Shown here: positions 1 through 8,377 of the stretch, in pieces
Layout of the letters: each line of letters starts with the position of its first letter
How positions within the stretch are numbered: position 1 is the stretch's first letter
Assembly: GCF_001315105.1 (NCBI RefSeq)
Contig: NZ_BAZR01000001.1
Span: forward strand, 620,001-684,000
Reading direction: 5' to 3'
Source: Paenibacillus sp. JCM 10914
GTDB lineage: Bacteria > Bacillota > Bacilli > Paenibacillales > Paenibacillaceae
DNA length: 64,000 nucleotides
The notes under the pieces: model-generated
Seen by the model: the letters and a program-made list of their open reading frames with translations, nothing else
What the model was told of the DNA's origin: nothing
Database searches by the model: none
Program-made: the position numbers and the translations under genes

Positions 1-1
1 A

Positions 2-496
2 TTGTCCGAAGGCGACAAAGTCAACGTGAAGGTGCTGAAGGTAGATCCAGAGAAAGGCAAGATCAGCCTCAGCATTAAGGCTGCTGGTCCTGGACCTTGG
101 GAATCTGCAGGCCAACAATTTAACACAGGCGACATCGTTACAGGTGTTGTTAAGCGTCTGGTTACCTTCGGTGCATTTGTTGAATTGGCACCTGGCGTGG
201 AGGGGTTGGTTCATATTTCCCAAATCTCCCACAAACATATCGGTACGCCTCAAGAAGTGTTGAAAGAGGGTCAAGAAGTACAAGTCAAAGTCCTCGATAT
301 TAACACATCGGAGCAGCGCGTTAGCCTTAGCATCAAAGAAACTGAAGAAGCACCAGCGCAGGCTCCAAGAGCTGAGAAACCGTCCAAAGGTCCTAAGATC
401 GACCTGAAAGACAACCCGAACGTTTCTTTGAACAACCAAGGCATGAGCGTAACGCTCGGCGAGCGTTTCGGCGATAAACTGAGCAAATTCAAGTAA
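2..496 (+). CDS. rpsA: 30S ribosomal protein S1 homologue (S1-domain RNA-binding protein), 3' part
   Basis: Only the C-terminal 164 residues are inside the window; the gene begins upstream, so the first codon here is internal. The visible part carries the end of one S1/OB-fold domain (the VKVLKVDPEKGKISLSIK strand pair), then a complete S1 repeat beginning GDIVTGVVKRLVTFGAFVEL with the usual GLVHISQIS core, then a Lys/Pro-rich tail ending in GDKLSKFK. This matches the YpfD/RpsA-like proteins of Bacillota, which bind single-stranded RNA and may assist translation. In B. subtilis ypfD lies just upstream of der, as here. A hairpin terminator follows within 60 nt. The family call is secure; whether it is a true ribosomal S1 is less so, since low-GC Gram-positives have shortened versions. 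Confidence 0.9.
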   Translation: MSEGDKVNVKVLKVDPEKGKISLSIKAAGPGPWESAGQQFNTGDIVTGVVKRLVTFGAFVELAPGVEGLVHISQISHKHIGTPQEVLKEGQEVQVKVLDINTSEQRVSLSIKETEEAPAQAPRAEKPSKGPKIDLKDNPNVSLNNQGMSVTLGERFGDKLSKFK

Positions 497-544
497 GCCC
501 GGGGAACCGTTTTGTACGGTCCAAGGACCTACCTTTACGAAGTT

Positions 545-577
545 GGCGAGCCAGATTTCTGGGTTCGCCTTTTGTTT
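545..577 (+). terminator. Intrinsic terminator after the S1-domain gene
   Basis: An imperfect inverted repeat (GGCGAGCCAGA pairing with TCTGGGTTCGCC) is followed by a T-rich run. It separates the S1-domain gene from der. Confidence 0.75.
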
Positions 578-651
578 TTCTATAGGATGCCGCTCAGGGA
601 TGCGGTATCATGGGGATGAGCATAATAGAATTCAAATGAAAAGTTAGCCAA

Positions 652-679
652 TTGAAACGTTTTTTGCTATGATGATAAT
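652..679 (+). promoter_or_regulatory. Candidate sigma-A promoter for der
   Basis: TTGAAA and GATAAT are separated by 16 nt and lie 27 nt before the der start codon. It follows the upstream terminator, so der plausibly starts its own transcript with plsY and gpsA. Confidence 0.5.
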
Positions 680-705
680 CGTAAGAATTGACAGGAGGAG
701 TGACT

Positions 706-2028
706 ATGGCAAGACCCGTAGTGGCTATCGTCGGGCGACCTAATGTCGGTAAATCGACGATATTTAACCGATTGATCGGCGACAGATTAGCCATCGTTGA
801 AGATAAACCGGGAATTACCCGTGACAGGATTTATGGAAGCGCGGAATGGAATGGAAAGGCGTTTAGCGTCATCGATACCGGTGGTATCGAAATAGATGGT
901 GATGATATGATCCTCAAGTCTATCCGGATGCAGGCCGAGTTAGCGATTGAGGAAGCGGATGTTATCGTTTTCATGTGCGATGCCAAGACTGGTGTCACCC
1001 AGTCCGATGAAGAAGTTGCACAAATCTTATTCCGTTCTGGCAAGCCAGTCATTCTGTCTGTGAACAAAGTAGACAATTTAAAACGTGCGGACGATATTTA
1101 TGAATTCTATTCTTTAGGATTTGGTGATCCGGTTGGAATATCAGGCAGCCACGGCACCGGAATCGGAGATCTGCTTGACGTTGTCGTTGAGAACCTGCCA
1201 GAGCTTGAAGATGACGGGTATGATGAGGATGTTATTCGCGTCGCTTTGATCGGCAGACCAAATGTGGGCAAGTCTTCCCTTGTCAATGCTATATTAGGGG
1301 AAGAACGCGTTATTGTTAGTGACGTTGCAGGGACTACCCGTGATGCGATCGATACGCCATTTGAGAAGGACGGACAGCGCTATGTGCTCATTGATACGGC
1401 AGGTATGCGCAAACGGGGTAAGGTATACGAGACCACGGAGAAATACAGTGTCATGCGTGCCATGCGTGCCATCGAGCGTGCTGATGTTGTATTAGTGCTT
1501 ATCAATGGGGAAGAGGGTATCATTGAGCAGGACAAGCATATCGCCGGTTATGCTTATGAGGCAGGCAAAGCTTCTGTATTTGTCGTAAACAAGTGGGATG
1601 TCGTGGACAAGGACGATAAGACGATGCAGCAGTTCGAGAACAAGATCAGGGATCATTTCTTGTTCATGACATATGCACCTGTCGTATTCCTGTCGGCGAA
1701 GACCAAACAGCGCTTACACAAACTGCTTCCCATTGTGAAACATGTGGCAGATCAACATTCACTCCGTGTGCAGACTCATCTGCTCAATGACGTGATTTCG
1801 GATGCGATTGCAATTAATCCACCACCAACGGATAAAGGCAGAAGATTGCGCATCAACTATTCAACTCAGGTAGCGGTGAAACCGCCGACCATGGTTGTGT
1901 TTGTCAACGATCCTGAATTAATGCATTTCTCCTACGAGCGATATTTGGAGAACAAAATCCGGGCGGCGTTTGACTTTAAAGGTACACCCATCAGGATATT
2001 TACTCGAAGAAAGTCTGATGAGAGTTAG
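706..2028 (+). CDS. der: Ribosome-associated double GTPase Der (EngA)
   Basis: Essential GTPase needed for maturation of the 50S subunit. The 440-residue protein has two tandem G domains, each with a P-loop GRPNVGKS (near residues 10 and 182), the DTGG and DTAG switch motifs and NKVD/NKWD specificity motifs, then a C-terminal KH-like domain (about residue 350 on). Length is normal for the family. The ATG at 706 follows a strong AGGAGG and begins [10 protein letters not shown] as in homologues; an in-frame earlier GTG lies within the ribosome-binding site. plsY starts 11 nt after the stop, so the genes are probably co-transcribed. Confidence 0.97.
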   Translation: MARPVVAIVGRPNVGKSTIFNRLIGDRLAIVEDKPGITRDRIYGSAEWNGKAFSVIDTGGIEIDGDDMILKSIRMQAELAIEEADVIVFMCDAKTGVTQSDEEVAQILFRSGKPVILSVNKVDNLKRADDIYEFYSLGFGDPVGISGSHGTGIGDLLDVVVENLPELEDDGYDEDVIRVALIGRPNVGKSSLVNAILGEERVIVSDVAGTTRDAIDTPFEKDGQRYVLIDTAGMRKRGKVYETTEKYSVMRAMRAIERADVVLVLINGEEGIIEQDKHIAGYAYEAGKASVFVVNKWDVVDKDDKTMQQFENKIRDHFLFMTYAPVVFLSAKTKQRLHKLLPIVKHVADQHSLRVQTHLLNDVISDAIAINPPPTDKGRRLRINYSTQVAVKPPTMVVFVNDPELMHFSYERYLENKIRAAFDFKGTPIRIFTRRKSDES

Positions 2029-2039
2029 GGGAGAGTAGC

Positions 2040-2666
2040 TTGATTCTGGAGATCATAGCGATTGTATTGTGTTATTTACTCGGATCTGTGAGTTTTAGCG
2101 TACTGCTTGCTAAGATGTTGAGAGGGATTGATATTCGCCAACATGGCAGCGGCAATGCGGGTGCTACCAACACACTCCGGGTTTTGGGGAAGGGTCCGGC
2201 CATCCTTGTACTTGCTTTGGATGTAATCAAAGGCATCGCTGCTGTCTGGATCGGCCGCTGGCTTGGCGGTGACAGTGAGTGGCTGCCAGGTTTATGCGGA
2301 ATCGCCGCGATCATGGGTCATAACTGGCCGCTGTATTTCAAGTTCCGTGGCGGGAAGGGCATTGCGACGGCGATTGGTGTATTGGCAACTCTATCTTTCC
2401 TGCCCGCGCTTTATGCAGGAATCATAGCGATCTTATCTATCGTCTTTACCCGTTATGTATCCCTTGGTTCTTTGATTTTTGTCGCATTGACGCCTGTATT
2501 TTTACTCATAGCCGGCTATCCTTGGCCTACTTTTTGGACAAGCTTAGTCATATGCATCTTCGCTTTCTGGCGACATCGTAGTAACATTGTGAAAATCGTA
2601 CAGGGTCGTGAGAACAAGTTGGGGTCTGGAAAAGGTAAGGAAAAAGGAGGGAAGCGCGTTGTCTGA
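2040..2666 (+). CDS. plsY: Glycerol-3-phosphate acyltransferase PlsY
   Basis: Membrane acyltransferase moving the acyl group of acyl-phosphate to sn-glycerol-3-phosphate, the first step of phosphatidic acid synthesis. The 208-residue protein has about five hydrophobic segments and the family motifs GSGNAGATN (about residue 36) and FRGGKGIAT (about residue 102). It ends in a basic tail (GSGKGKEKGGKR). The start is TTG, preceded by GGGGAGAG. Its last codons overlap the start of gpsA by 8 nt, which makes the enzyme that forms glycerol-3-phosphate translationally coupled to the enzyme that uses it. Confidence 0.96.
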   Translation: MILEIIAIVLCYLLGSVSFSVLLAKMLRGIDIRQHGSGNAGATNTLRVLGKGPAILVLALDVIKGIAAVWIGRWLGGDSEWLPGLCGIAAIMGHNWPLYFKFRGGKGIATAIGVLATLSFLPALYAGIIAILSIVFTRYVSLGSLIFVALTPVFLLIAGYPWPTFWTSLVICIFAFWRHRSNIVKIVQGRENKLGSGKGKEKGGKRVV

Positions 2667-3699
2667 CAAAGTCGCTGTATTGGTGGCAGGAAGTTGGGGA
2701 ACCGCTTTGGCAAGTGTTCTTGCTGCGAATAAGTTGAATGTTGTCGTATGGACAAGAACTGGGGATCAAGCGCGTGAAATCAACGAAACCCACACAAATC
2801 AACGTTATTTGCCTGATGTTGCACTGCCTTCCAACATTCATGCTACAACGGATATGAAAGCAGCGGTAACCGGGGCCGCGGCGATTCTCATTGTGGCTCC
2901 ATCATCTGCCATGCGAGTGGTTGCCAGTCAACTTAAACACCATTGGAACAAGGACCAACTTGTCATTCATGCCACGAAGGGGTTTGAAATCGAATCCTTG
3001 AAACGGATGTCCACCGTGATTTCCGAGGAACTTGGCTGCGAGGAAGCGCAAGTCGTGGTTCTTTCGGGTCCAAGCCATGCCGAGGAAGTGATCCGGCGCA
3101 ATCCGACGACGGTTGTGGTCGCCTCATCGAACAATGAGGCTGCTTCCAGAGCCCAGGATCTGTTTATGAATACGTACTTTAGAGTATATACGAATCGAGA
3201 CATGATCGGGGTGGAACTGGCCGGAGCTCTGAAAAATATTATTGCTTTAGGCGCAGGGATGTCAGATGGACTCGGCTTTGGTGATAATGCCAAAGCGGCG
3301 CTGATTACGAGAGGCTTGGCGGAAATTACCCGTATCGGCATGGAGATGGGGGCAAACCCGCTTACGTTTGCCGGGCTGGCCGGTATCGGGGACCTCGTGG
3401 TGACGGCAACAAGCCAGCACAGTCGTAACTGGCGTGCAGGCTCCATGCTCGGTCAGGGAAAGCCGCTCGATGAGGTTCTGAATTCCATGGGGATGGTGGT
3501 CGAAGGCATACGAACCACCAAAGCGGCCTTTGCCATATCGCAAAAGTACGGAGTACAAATGCCAATTGCTGATCAGCTTTACCATGTCCTCTTCCAGGAT
3601 CGTAATCCGCGAACGGCTGTAGAGGCACTTATGGGCCGAGACCCCAAGACGGAGATGGAGCTTATGCCGCTTGAAACTTGGGAGCAATGGCACACCTAG
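2659..3699 (+). CDS. gpsA: NAD(P)-dependent glycerol-3-phosphate dehydrogenase GpsA
   Basis: Reduces dihydroxyacetone phosphate to sn-glycerol-3-phosphate for membrane lipids. The N-terminal Rossmann fold has AGSWGTALA and the C-terminal catalytic domain has LKNIIALGAG with the active-site lysine, then GFGDNAKAALITRG. Length 346 residues is normal. The TTG start at 2659 is chosen because AAAGGAGG sits 8-10 nt before it and homologues begin there. One oddity: the dinucleotide loop normally reads GAGSWGT, but here the first glycine is valine (VAGSWGT). Overlaps plsY by 8 nt. Confidence 0.96.
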   Translation: MSDKVAVLVAGSWGTALASVLAANKLNVVVWTRTGDQAREINETHTNQRYLPDVALPSNIHATTDMKAAVTGAAAILIVAPSSAMRVVASQLKHHWNKDQLVIHATKGFEIESLKRMSTVISEELGCEEAQVVVLSGPSHAEEVIRRNPTTVVVASSNNEAASRAQDLFMNTYFRVYTNRDMIGVELAGALKNIIALGAGMSDGLGFGDNAKAALITRGLAEITRIGMEMGANPLTFAGLAGIGDLVVTATSQHSRNWRAGSMLGQGKPLDEVLNSMGMVVEGIRTTKAAFAISQKYGVQMPIADQLYHVLFQDRNPRTAVEALMGRDPKTEMELMPLETWEQWHT

Positions 3700-3763
3700 C
3701 TTATTCACCATTCCGACGTTCTTCTCATATATTGTGTTGAGGATGGTCGGAGGAGGGGTGGAA

Positions 3764-4039
3764 ATGAGCAAAAGCTTTCACAAGGATGTATTGAATGCGA
3801 TCAACAAAAAAAGCGGCAAGAAAATTTCTTCGGGGGCTGTCAATAAGCTGGCTAGTACGGTTAAACCGTCTACAATGCAAAATGAAGCCCAGCTCCGTCA
3901 ACTGATCAAGCAAGTATCTTCCATGGCCAACATACCGGTTAGTGAAGATACGATCCAGGAAATTGTATCAGCAGTGAAGAAAAGCGGCATGAACGCAGGC
4001 AATATGGAAGCTTTAATGAAAATGATGATGAACAAATAG
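3764..4039 (+). CDS. spoVIF: Stage VI sporulation protein F (SpoVIF/YjcC family)
   Basis: A 91-residue soluble protein starting MSKSFHKDVLNAINKK, with the short helical pattern of SpoVIF (a region like LRQLIKQVSSMANIPVSEDT and a Met/Lys-rich tail ending MKMMMNK). In B. subtilis SpoVIF acts late in coat assembly in the mother cell and influences GerE-controlled coat proteins. The ATG at 3764 follows AGGAGGGG. A sequence CATATATTG about 17 nt after an AC dinucleotide upstream resembles a sigma-K promoter, which would suit the role but is weak evidence. A terminator follows. The family assignment is by recalled similarity. Confidence 0.75.
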   Translation: MSKSFHKDVLNAINKKSGKKISSGAVNKLASTVKPSTMQNEAQLRQLIKQVSSMANIPVSEDTIQEIVSAVKKSGMNAGNMEALMKMMMNK

Positions 4040-4059
4040 GACCTTTAATTAGGCTGAGC

Positions 4060-4095
4060 AATAAGCCGTATCCTGCGGGACGCGGCTTATTTGTT
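4060..4095 (+). terminator. Intrinsic terminator after spoVIF
   Basis: AATAAGCCG pairs with CGGCTTATT around a 14-nt loop, followed by TTGTT. It ends the spoVIF transcript before the small membrane-protein gene. Confidence 0.7.
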
Positions 4096-4185
4096 CATGC
4101 TTTCGTCACAGGTATGATGAGGTGCTTTCATTTTCATGATATAATAAACTACATAATTTAATGAAAGATTGGAGCGTTTCGTGAC

Positions 4186-4365
4186 ATGGATCCGATGCAA
4201 AAAATGTGGCTGTCCATGATCGCATTACTCATTATGGCCGTATCCGTCATTGTCGTGACGTTAGCCCGCAACAAGACCAAGGGCTTTCTGAGAGGCATCC
4301 TTTCGTTTATGGCTTTTATGATGATGATCATAGGATTTATTCTTGGACTTGCCTCTATAATCTAG
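4186..4365 (+). CDS. Small two-helix membrane protein (DUF2768-like, YphE family)
   Basis: A 59-codon ORF beginning MDPMQKMWLSMIALLIMAVS. It has two hydrophobic segments (about residues 8-25 and 35-57) joined by a basic turn, LARNKTKG. In B. subtilis the small DUF2768 gene yphE lies between gpsA and yphF, which matches this position. GGAG lies about 13 nt before the ATG. Function is unknown. The coding call rests on composition, position and topology, because the ORF is short. Confidence 0.7.
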   Translation: MDPMQKMWLSMIALLIMAVSVIVVTLARNKTKGFLRGILSFMAFMMMIIGFILGLASII

Positions 4366-4409
4366 CGGTAAGCCGCAATGGATGCGGATAGTAAGAAGGA
4401 GTGTTCAAA

Positions 4410-5000
4410 GTGTCGTTTCATGATACGCCAAAGCTGGGCAATGGACTTGCTTCCATCGTATCTAAATTACATCAGTCCAACGTACCATGGTTACTGGGGG
4501 GAAGCTGCAGCTTGCGTCTCCAGAACGTTTCATTGGATAAACCACCACGGGATATTGACTTGTACGCGGATATACTGGATATCCCACTGCTTCATCAGAG
4601 ACTGATCACCCTGGCCTTGGATTCACCGTATATGGACCAAGAGGGCATGTATTCGTCGATGCTAAGTCATTATGAGTGGGAAGGTGTACCCATAGAACTG
4701 GTGGGTGGATTTGAAGTAACGAGCTCGGGCTCTGTTTATGTGGTTGAGATTAAGGATCTGTTATATCAGGCGGCGCCGGTTCGACAGATCGGTCCGCTCG
4801 AATTGCGGTTGATGCCGTTATCACATGAGCTTATTTTTAATATACTGCGTGATCGGCCTGATCGTTATGAAGCGATTGCAAAGGCCATGAGGCAGGAGAT
4901 GAACCAACATAGCAGCCTTCTGTTTGACATGATGGATCGATATGACTTGCATGATCTGCACCGCATACTGATTCATCGATTGATGGGAATAAGTACATAA
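4410..5000 (+). CDS. Nucleotidyltransferase-fold protein of unknown function
   Basis: 196 residues with a minimal nucleotidyltransferase signature: GGSCSLRLQ near residue 30, then RDIDLYAD about 18 residues later, which supplies the two acidic metal ligands of the Pol-beta-like fold. The rest is helical, with no obvious second domain. Similar signatures occur in AbiEii-type toxins and aminoglycoside nucleotidyltransferase-like proteins, but there is no antitoxin partner here. I chose the GTG at 4410 because AAGGAG lies 8 nt before it; the GTG at 4401 overlaps that site. It sits 22 nt before the ferredoxin gene, so they are likely co-transcribed. Substrate unknown. Confidence 0.7.
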   Translation: MSFHDTPKLGNGLASIVSKLHQSNVPWLLGGSCSLRLQNVSLDKPPRDIDLYADILDIPLLHQRLITLALDSPYMDQEGMYSSMLSHYEWEGVPIELVGGFEVTSSGSVYVVEIKDLLYQAAPVRQIGPLELRLMPLSHELIFNILRDRPDRYEAIAKAMRQEMNQHSSLLFDMMDRYDLHDLHRILIHRLMGIST

Positions 5001-5022
5001 GCATGATAAGGAGGGCGACACC

Positions 5023-5385
5023 TTGGACTTCGAAGTACTCTTTAAACCTGATCTAAAAAAAACCAAGGTTCGGCCTTACACCAACGTTCTAGACGCATCT
5101 CGGAGGGCTGGAGTCCGTATCCCGACCCGTTGCGGGGGGAAGGCTGGATGTCTGATGTGCAAAGTTATAATAACAACAGAAGAGCAGCGGCATTGCCTGC
5201 CCCCGGAAGCCAAGGAGATACGAAAGCTGGGTGGCTTATTACTCGAACAAGGCTACCGGCTCTCCTGCCAGACCCGAGTGACTGGCAATCTCACCGTATC
5301 AATCCCTGAGGACCCGCTAAAGGCCGCTATACGTAAGCAACTGGAGGCGGCAAGAAACAAGACAGATCATGACGACTTTATATAA
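5023..5385 (+). CDS. 2Fe-2S ferredoxin-like protein
   Basis: A 120-residue plant-type [2Fe-2S] ferredoxin fold. The cluster motif CGGKAGCLMC (about residues 37-46) and a fourth cysteine in RLSCQTRV (about residue 86) are all present. The TTG start has an ideal AAGGAGGG 7 nt upstream. The C-terminal tail is basic and helical. Such ferredoxins carry single electrons, but no reductase or oxygenase partner is adjacent: neighbours are a nucleotidyltransferase-like gene and a lipoprotein, so the redox partner cannot be named from context. Confidence 0.87.
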   Translation: MDFEVLFKPDLKKTKVRPYTNVLDASRRAGVRIPTRCGGKAGCLMCKVIITTEEQRHCLPPEAKEIRKLGGLLLEQGYRLSCQTRVTGNLTVSIPEDPLKAAIRKQLEAARNKTDHDDFI

Positions 5386-5404
5386 ACTGGAGGATGATGA
5401 TAGT

Positions 5405-6157
5405 TTGAGTATGTTCACTTGGATGAAACGGGCTGCACGTCCCGCTAGATGGACTTCTGCAGCGATAATCCTGGCGATCGTTCCGTTTGTATTGACTGGA
5501 TGTCTCTATCCGGATGAGAAAATGCAGGAGAATAAGGTATCCTATAAAGAAAGTGTACGAAGAATACAGGATGCCGTAGACGATTTCTATCAGGAACAGA
5601 GCATTCTACCTATTATTACGGCAGGACCCGAGGTACCTCGTTATGAGAAATATAGAGTAGATCTGGATCAGCTGCACAATAGAGGATATATCGATCAGAT
5701 TCCGAATACGGCTTTTGAGAAAGGTGGAAGCGGATACTTCCTCATTATCAATGAGGAAACGGAGCCTACCGTTAAAGTAATGGATCTGAATACGACTCAG
5801 AAGGTCAACGATGTACAGCGTGCCGTCAATCTGTACAAGATGTCTCATGACAACGCCCTGCCTGCGGGAGAGGAACTGTATCCTGGTTACATGAACGTGG
5901 ATTTATCGAAGACAGATGCCAAATCACTCAAACTGATGAGTGTATACTCCGGACAGGAAATGCGCTTTATGATGGACGAGGCAGGCACGGTGTATGCTGA
6001 TTATGCGTTTGATATTATGCAGGCCGTGGAGAAGAATGGCGAGCAGCCACAGACAGGTGAAGATCTGCGAGTATATCTGGAGAAGGAATCCTACTTCGTC
6101 CCTGTCAAATCAGTAGCTTATGAATGGAAAGATGGCCAACCAGTGGCGCAGTTGTAA
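5405..6157 (+). CDS. YphF-like lipoprotein
   Basis: A secreted lipoprotein: basic N-terminus, a hydrophobic stretch and the lipobox LTGC followed by LYPDE, where the mature protein would be lipidated on cysteine. The remainder (about 210 residues) is hydrophilic and resembles B. subtilis YphF, encoded immediately before spoIVA there too (shared features include the CLYP start of the mature chain, a helix like VRRIQDAVDDFYQEQ, and a C-terminal FVPVKSVAYE). The TTG at 5405 is preferred because GGAGG lies 11 nt upstream; an ATG at 5369 would overlap the ferredoxin gene. Function unknown. Confidence 0.8.
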   Translation: MSMFTWMKRAARPARWTSAAIILAIVPFVLTGCLYPDEKMQENKVSYKESVRRIQDAVDDFYQEQSILPIITAGPEVPRYEKYRVDLDQLHNRGYIDQIPNTAFEKGGSGYFLIINEETEPTVKVMDLNTTQKVNDVQRAVNLYKMSHDNALPAGEELYPGYMNVDLSKTDAKSLKLMSVYSGQEMRFMMDEAGTVYADYAFDIMQAVEKNGEQPQTGEDLRVYLEKESYFVPVKSVAYEWKDGQPVAQL

Positions 6158-6184
6158 GCCCAACGATAGGATTTCCGTTATATG

Positions 6185-6233
6185 AAAGACTTTACATTCG
6201 GTCTGCTATGGCCGCGTGTGAAGTCTTTTTTTT
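6185..6233 (+). terminator. Strong intrinsic terminator after the YphF-like gene
   Basis: AAAGACTTTACA pairs with TGTGAAGTCTTT (12 bp with one G-U), with an extra inner CGGTC/GGCCG stem and a run of Ts. It isolates spoIVA transcription from upstream genes. Confidence 0.88.
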
Positions 6234-6416
6234 GTTAAGTGAAATCTCTGAGGAATATCTAGTAAAGTCCGTGCATATTCATAATCTGAAAGAGTAGTGG
6301 TGCGGGCAAGAGACGGCTGCCCAGTAAGGCTTGTATGAGATATCAGGCACAGTAAGAGCTAGTAACCATGAAATCTGGCATCTCAAAAAAAATTGGACGG
6401 ACATTCAGGGCAACCG

Positions 6417-6444
6417 TCATATTTTTGTTCCCGGTACATATGAT
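6417..6444 (+). promoter_or_regulatory. Candidate sigma-E promoter for spoIVA
   Basis: TCATATT matches the sigma-E -35 pattern (KMATATT) exactly and CATATGAT matches six of eight positions of the -10 pattern (CATACAHT), with a 13-nt spacer. It lies in a 483-nt gene-free stretch and would leave a leader of about 190 nt before spoIVA. spoIVA is a known mother-cell sigma-E gene, which supports the reading. Apart from this and the terminator I see no other element in 6158-6640. Confidence 0.5.
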
Positions 6445-6640
6445 GTTACTAGTCCAAATGCATGTACGAGTTACACCGCTTTGCCGTTTCCATCAATAGC
6501 TCATGGAATACCGGCGGCGGAATGCTGGCGACATTGTAAAGGCTGCTCATCTGTTGCAATGGCTTTGACTATGAGTGGAACACGAAGCGGATGCTCTTAA
6601 AGCATTTTTCCTTCGGAGTAATTTGAGGAGGGGATCTCTT

Positions 6641-8119
6641 TTGGAAAAAGTGGACATTTTTAAGGACATTGCCGAACGGACCGGAGGGGACATTTACTTA
6701 GGTGTTGTCGGTGCCGTCCGTACGGGAAAATCAACTTTCATCAAGCGGTTTATGGAGACAGTCGTTCTTCCGAACATTACGAACGAGGCGGATCGCGTAA
6801 GAGCTGTTGATGAGCTGCCTCAAAGTGCTGCTGGGAAAACCATCATGACAACCGAGCCGAAATTCGTACCGAACAATGCGGTACAGATCAAGGTAACGGA
6901 TGGTCTTGAAGTTAACGTCCGGATGGTAGACTGCGTTGGTTATGCGGTGGATGGTGCCAAAGGCTACGAGGATGAGAACGGGCCGAGAATGATATCGACC
7001 CCATGGTTTGAAGAACCGATTCCGTTCCAGGAAGCGGCTGAGATTGGAACACGCAAGGTGATTCAGGAACACTCCACACTCGGCGTGGTAGTGACGACGG
7101 ACGGCAGTATCGCAGAAATTCCGCGCAGTTCTTACATTGAAGCGGAAGAGCGAGTGATTGAGGAACTGAAGGAAGTTGGGAAGCCGTTCGTAGTGGTGAT
7201 CAACTCCACTCGCCCACGCAGCGAGGAAGCGCTCCAGCTCCGCAGCGAACTGGCGGAGAAATACGATATTCCAGTGATGACACTCAGTGCAGCGACGATG
7301 ACCGAAGATGACGTTACGGGCGTACTGCGTGAAGTATTGTATGAATTCCCGGTTCATGAGGTGAATGTAAATCTGCCTAGCTGGGTGATGGTACTGAATG
7401 AGAACCACTGGCTGCGCAGCAACTACGAGAACTCGGTCCGAGATACGGTGCAGGATATCCGCCGCTTACGTGATGTTGATCGGGTAGTCAGTCAATTCAT
7501 GGAGTATGACTTCATCAATCATGCAGGACTCAGCGGCATGAATATGGGGCAAGGCGTAGCAGAGATTGATCTCTTCGCTCCGGATGAATTGTACGATCGC
7601 ATCCTGATGGAAGTGGTCGGTGTTGAAATCCGCGGCAAGGATCATCTGCTGCAGTTGATGCAGGATTTCTCGCACGCCAAACGAGAATACGACCGCTTCG
7701 CAGAGGCGCTTGAGATGGTGAAGACGACAGGCTACGGCATTGCCGCACCTTCCCTTGCCGAGATGGCGCTTGATGAACCGGAATTAATCAGACAAGGAAC
7801 GCGCTTTGGCGTACGGTTGAAAGCTACCGCGCCTTCGATTCATATGATTCGCGTCGATGTGGAATCCGAATTCTCACCGATTATCGGAACCGAGAAACAG
7901 AGTGAAGAACTGGTTCGCTACCTGATGCAGGACTTCGAGAATGACCCGATCAAGATCTGGGAATCCGATATCTTTGGACGCTCATTGCATTCGATCGTCC
8001 GCGAAGGAATCCAAGGGAAGATTGCGATGATGCCTGACAATGCGAGATACAAATTGCAGGAAACACTCGGGCGCATCATCAACGAGGGCTCTGGCGGATT
8101 AATTGCGATCATACTCTAA
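6641..8119 (+). CDS. spoIVA: Spore coat morphogenetic ATPase SpoIVA
   Basis: Basement-layer protein of the spore coat; it binds ATP, polymerises around the forespore from the mother-cell side and recruits coat proteins. The protein begins MEKVDIFKDIAERTGGDIYL, has a Walker A box GAVRTGKST near residue 25 and ends EGSGGLIAIIL. The TTG at 6641 gives exactly 492 residues, the length of B. subtilis SpoIVA, and has GAGGAGGGG 7 nt upstream; the upstream in-frame ATG at 6575 would add 22 residues not seen in the family. Monocistronic between two strong terminators. Confidence 0.98.
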   Translation: MEKVDIFKDIAERTGGDIYLGVVGAVRTGKSTFIKRFMETVVLPNITNEADRVRAVDELPQSAAGKTIMTTEPKFVPNNAVQIKVTDGLEVNVRMVDCVGYAVDGAKGYEDENGPRMISTPWFEEPIPFQEAAEIGTRKVIQEHSTLGVVVTTDGSIAEIPRSSYIEAEERVIEELKEVGKPFVVVINSTRPRSEEALQLRSELAEKYDIPVMTLSAATMTEDDVTGVLREVLYEFPVHEVNVNLPSWVMVLNENHWLRSNYENSVRDTVQDIRRLRDVDRVVSQFMEYDFINHAGLSGMNMGQGVAEIDLFAPDELYDRILMEVVGVEIRGKDHLLQLMQDFSHAKREYDRFAEALEMVKTTGYGIAAPSLAEMALDEPELIRQGTRFGVRLKATAPSIHMIRVDVESEFSPIIGTEKQSEELVRYLMQDFENDPIKIWESDIFGRSLHSIVREGIQGKIAMMPDNARYKLQETLGRIINEGSGGLIAIIL

Positions 8120-8143
8120 TTAGCACCGAAAATAGGTGAAGAT

Positions 8144-8188
8144 AACAGCCGTTAGCAGGTCAAAAGTCCTGTTTAGCGGCTGTTTTTG
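8144..8188 (+). terminator. Intrinsic terminator after spoIVA
   Basis: AACAGCCGTTAGCAGG pairs with CCTGTTTAGCGGCTGTT, followed by TTTTG. Long stem and T-run, hence a confident terminator. Confidence 0.88.
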
Positions 8189-8219
8189 TTGATTTCTATA
8201 GTCCAATGAAGCAAAACGC

Positions 8220-8248
8220 TTGAAATTATAAGATGGCTGTATTACTAT
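8220..8248 (+). promoter_or_regulatory. Candidate sigma-A promoter for hbs
   Basis: TTGAAA and TACTAT are separated by 17 nt, about 130 nt before the hbs start. A second TATAAT lies at 8309-8314 without a clear -35. B. subtilis hbs has several promoters, so more than one here would be expected. Confidence 0.4.
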
Positions 8249-8377
8249 AAATTTGTTCCGCGTCATGCATTTCTTACGCGAAATAAGGGTAAAATACCCG
8301 ATTGCACGTATAATTTGTGTTAAATCGGAAACAGTGAATAGCAAGTAGAAATTGATTTCTTGTTAGGAGGTGAAAGA

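Noticed and set aside
6331..6600. Open frame of 89 codons in the spoIVA leader
   Set aside because: No ribosome-binding site, unnatural composition (many Cys, Ser and Thr), overlaps the sigma-E candidate promoter and leader.
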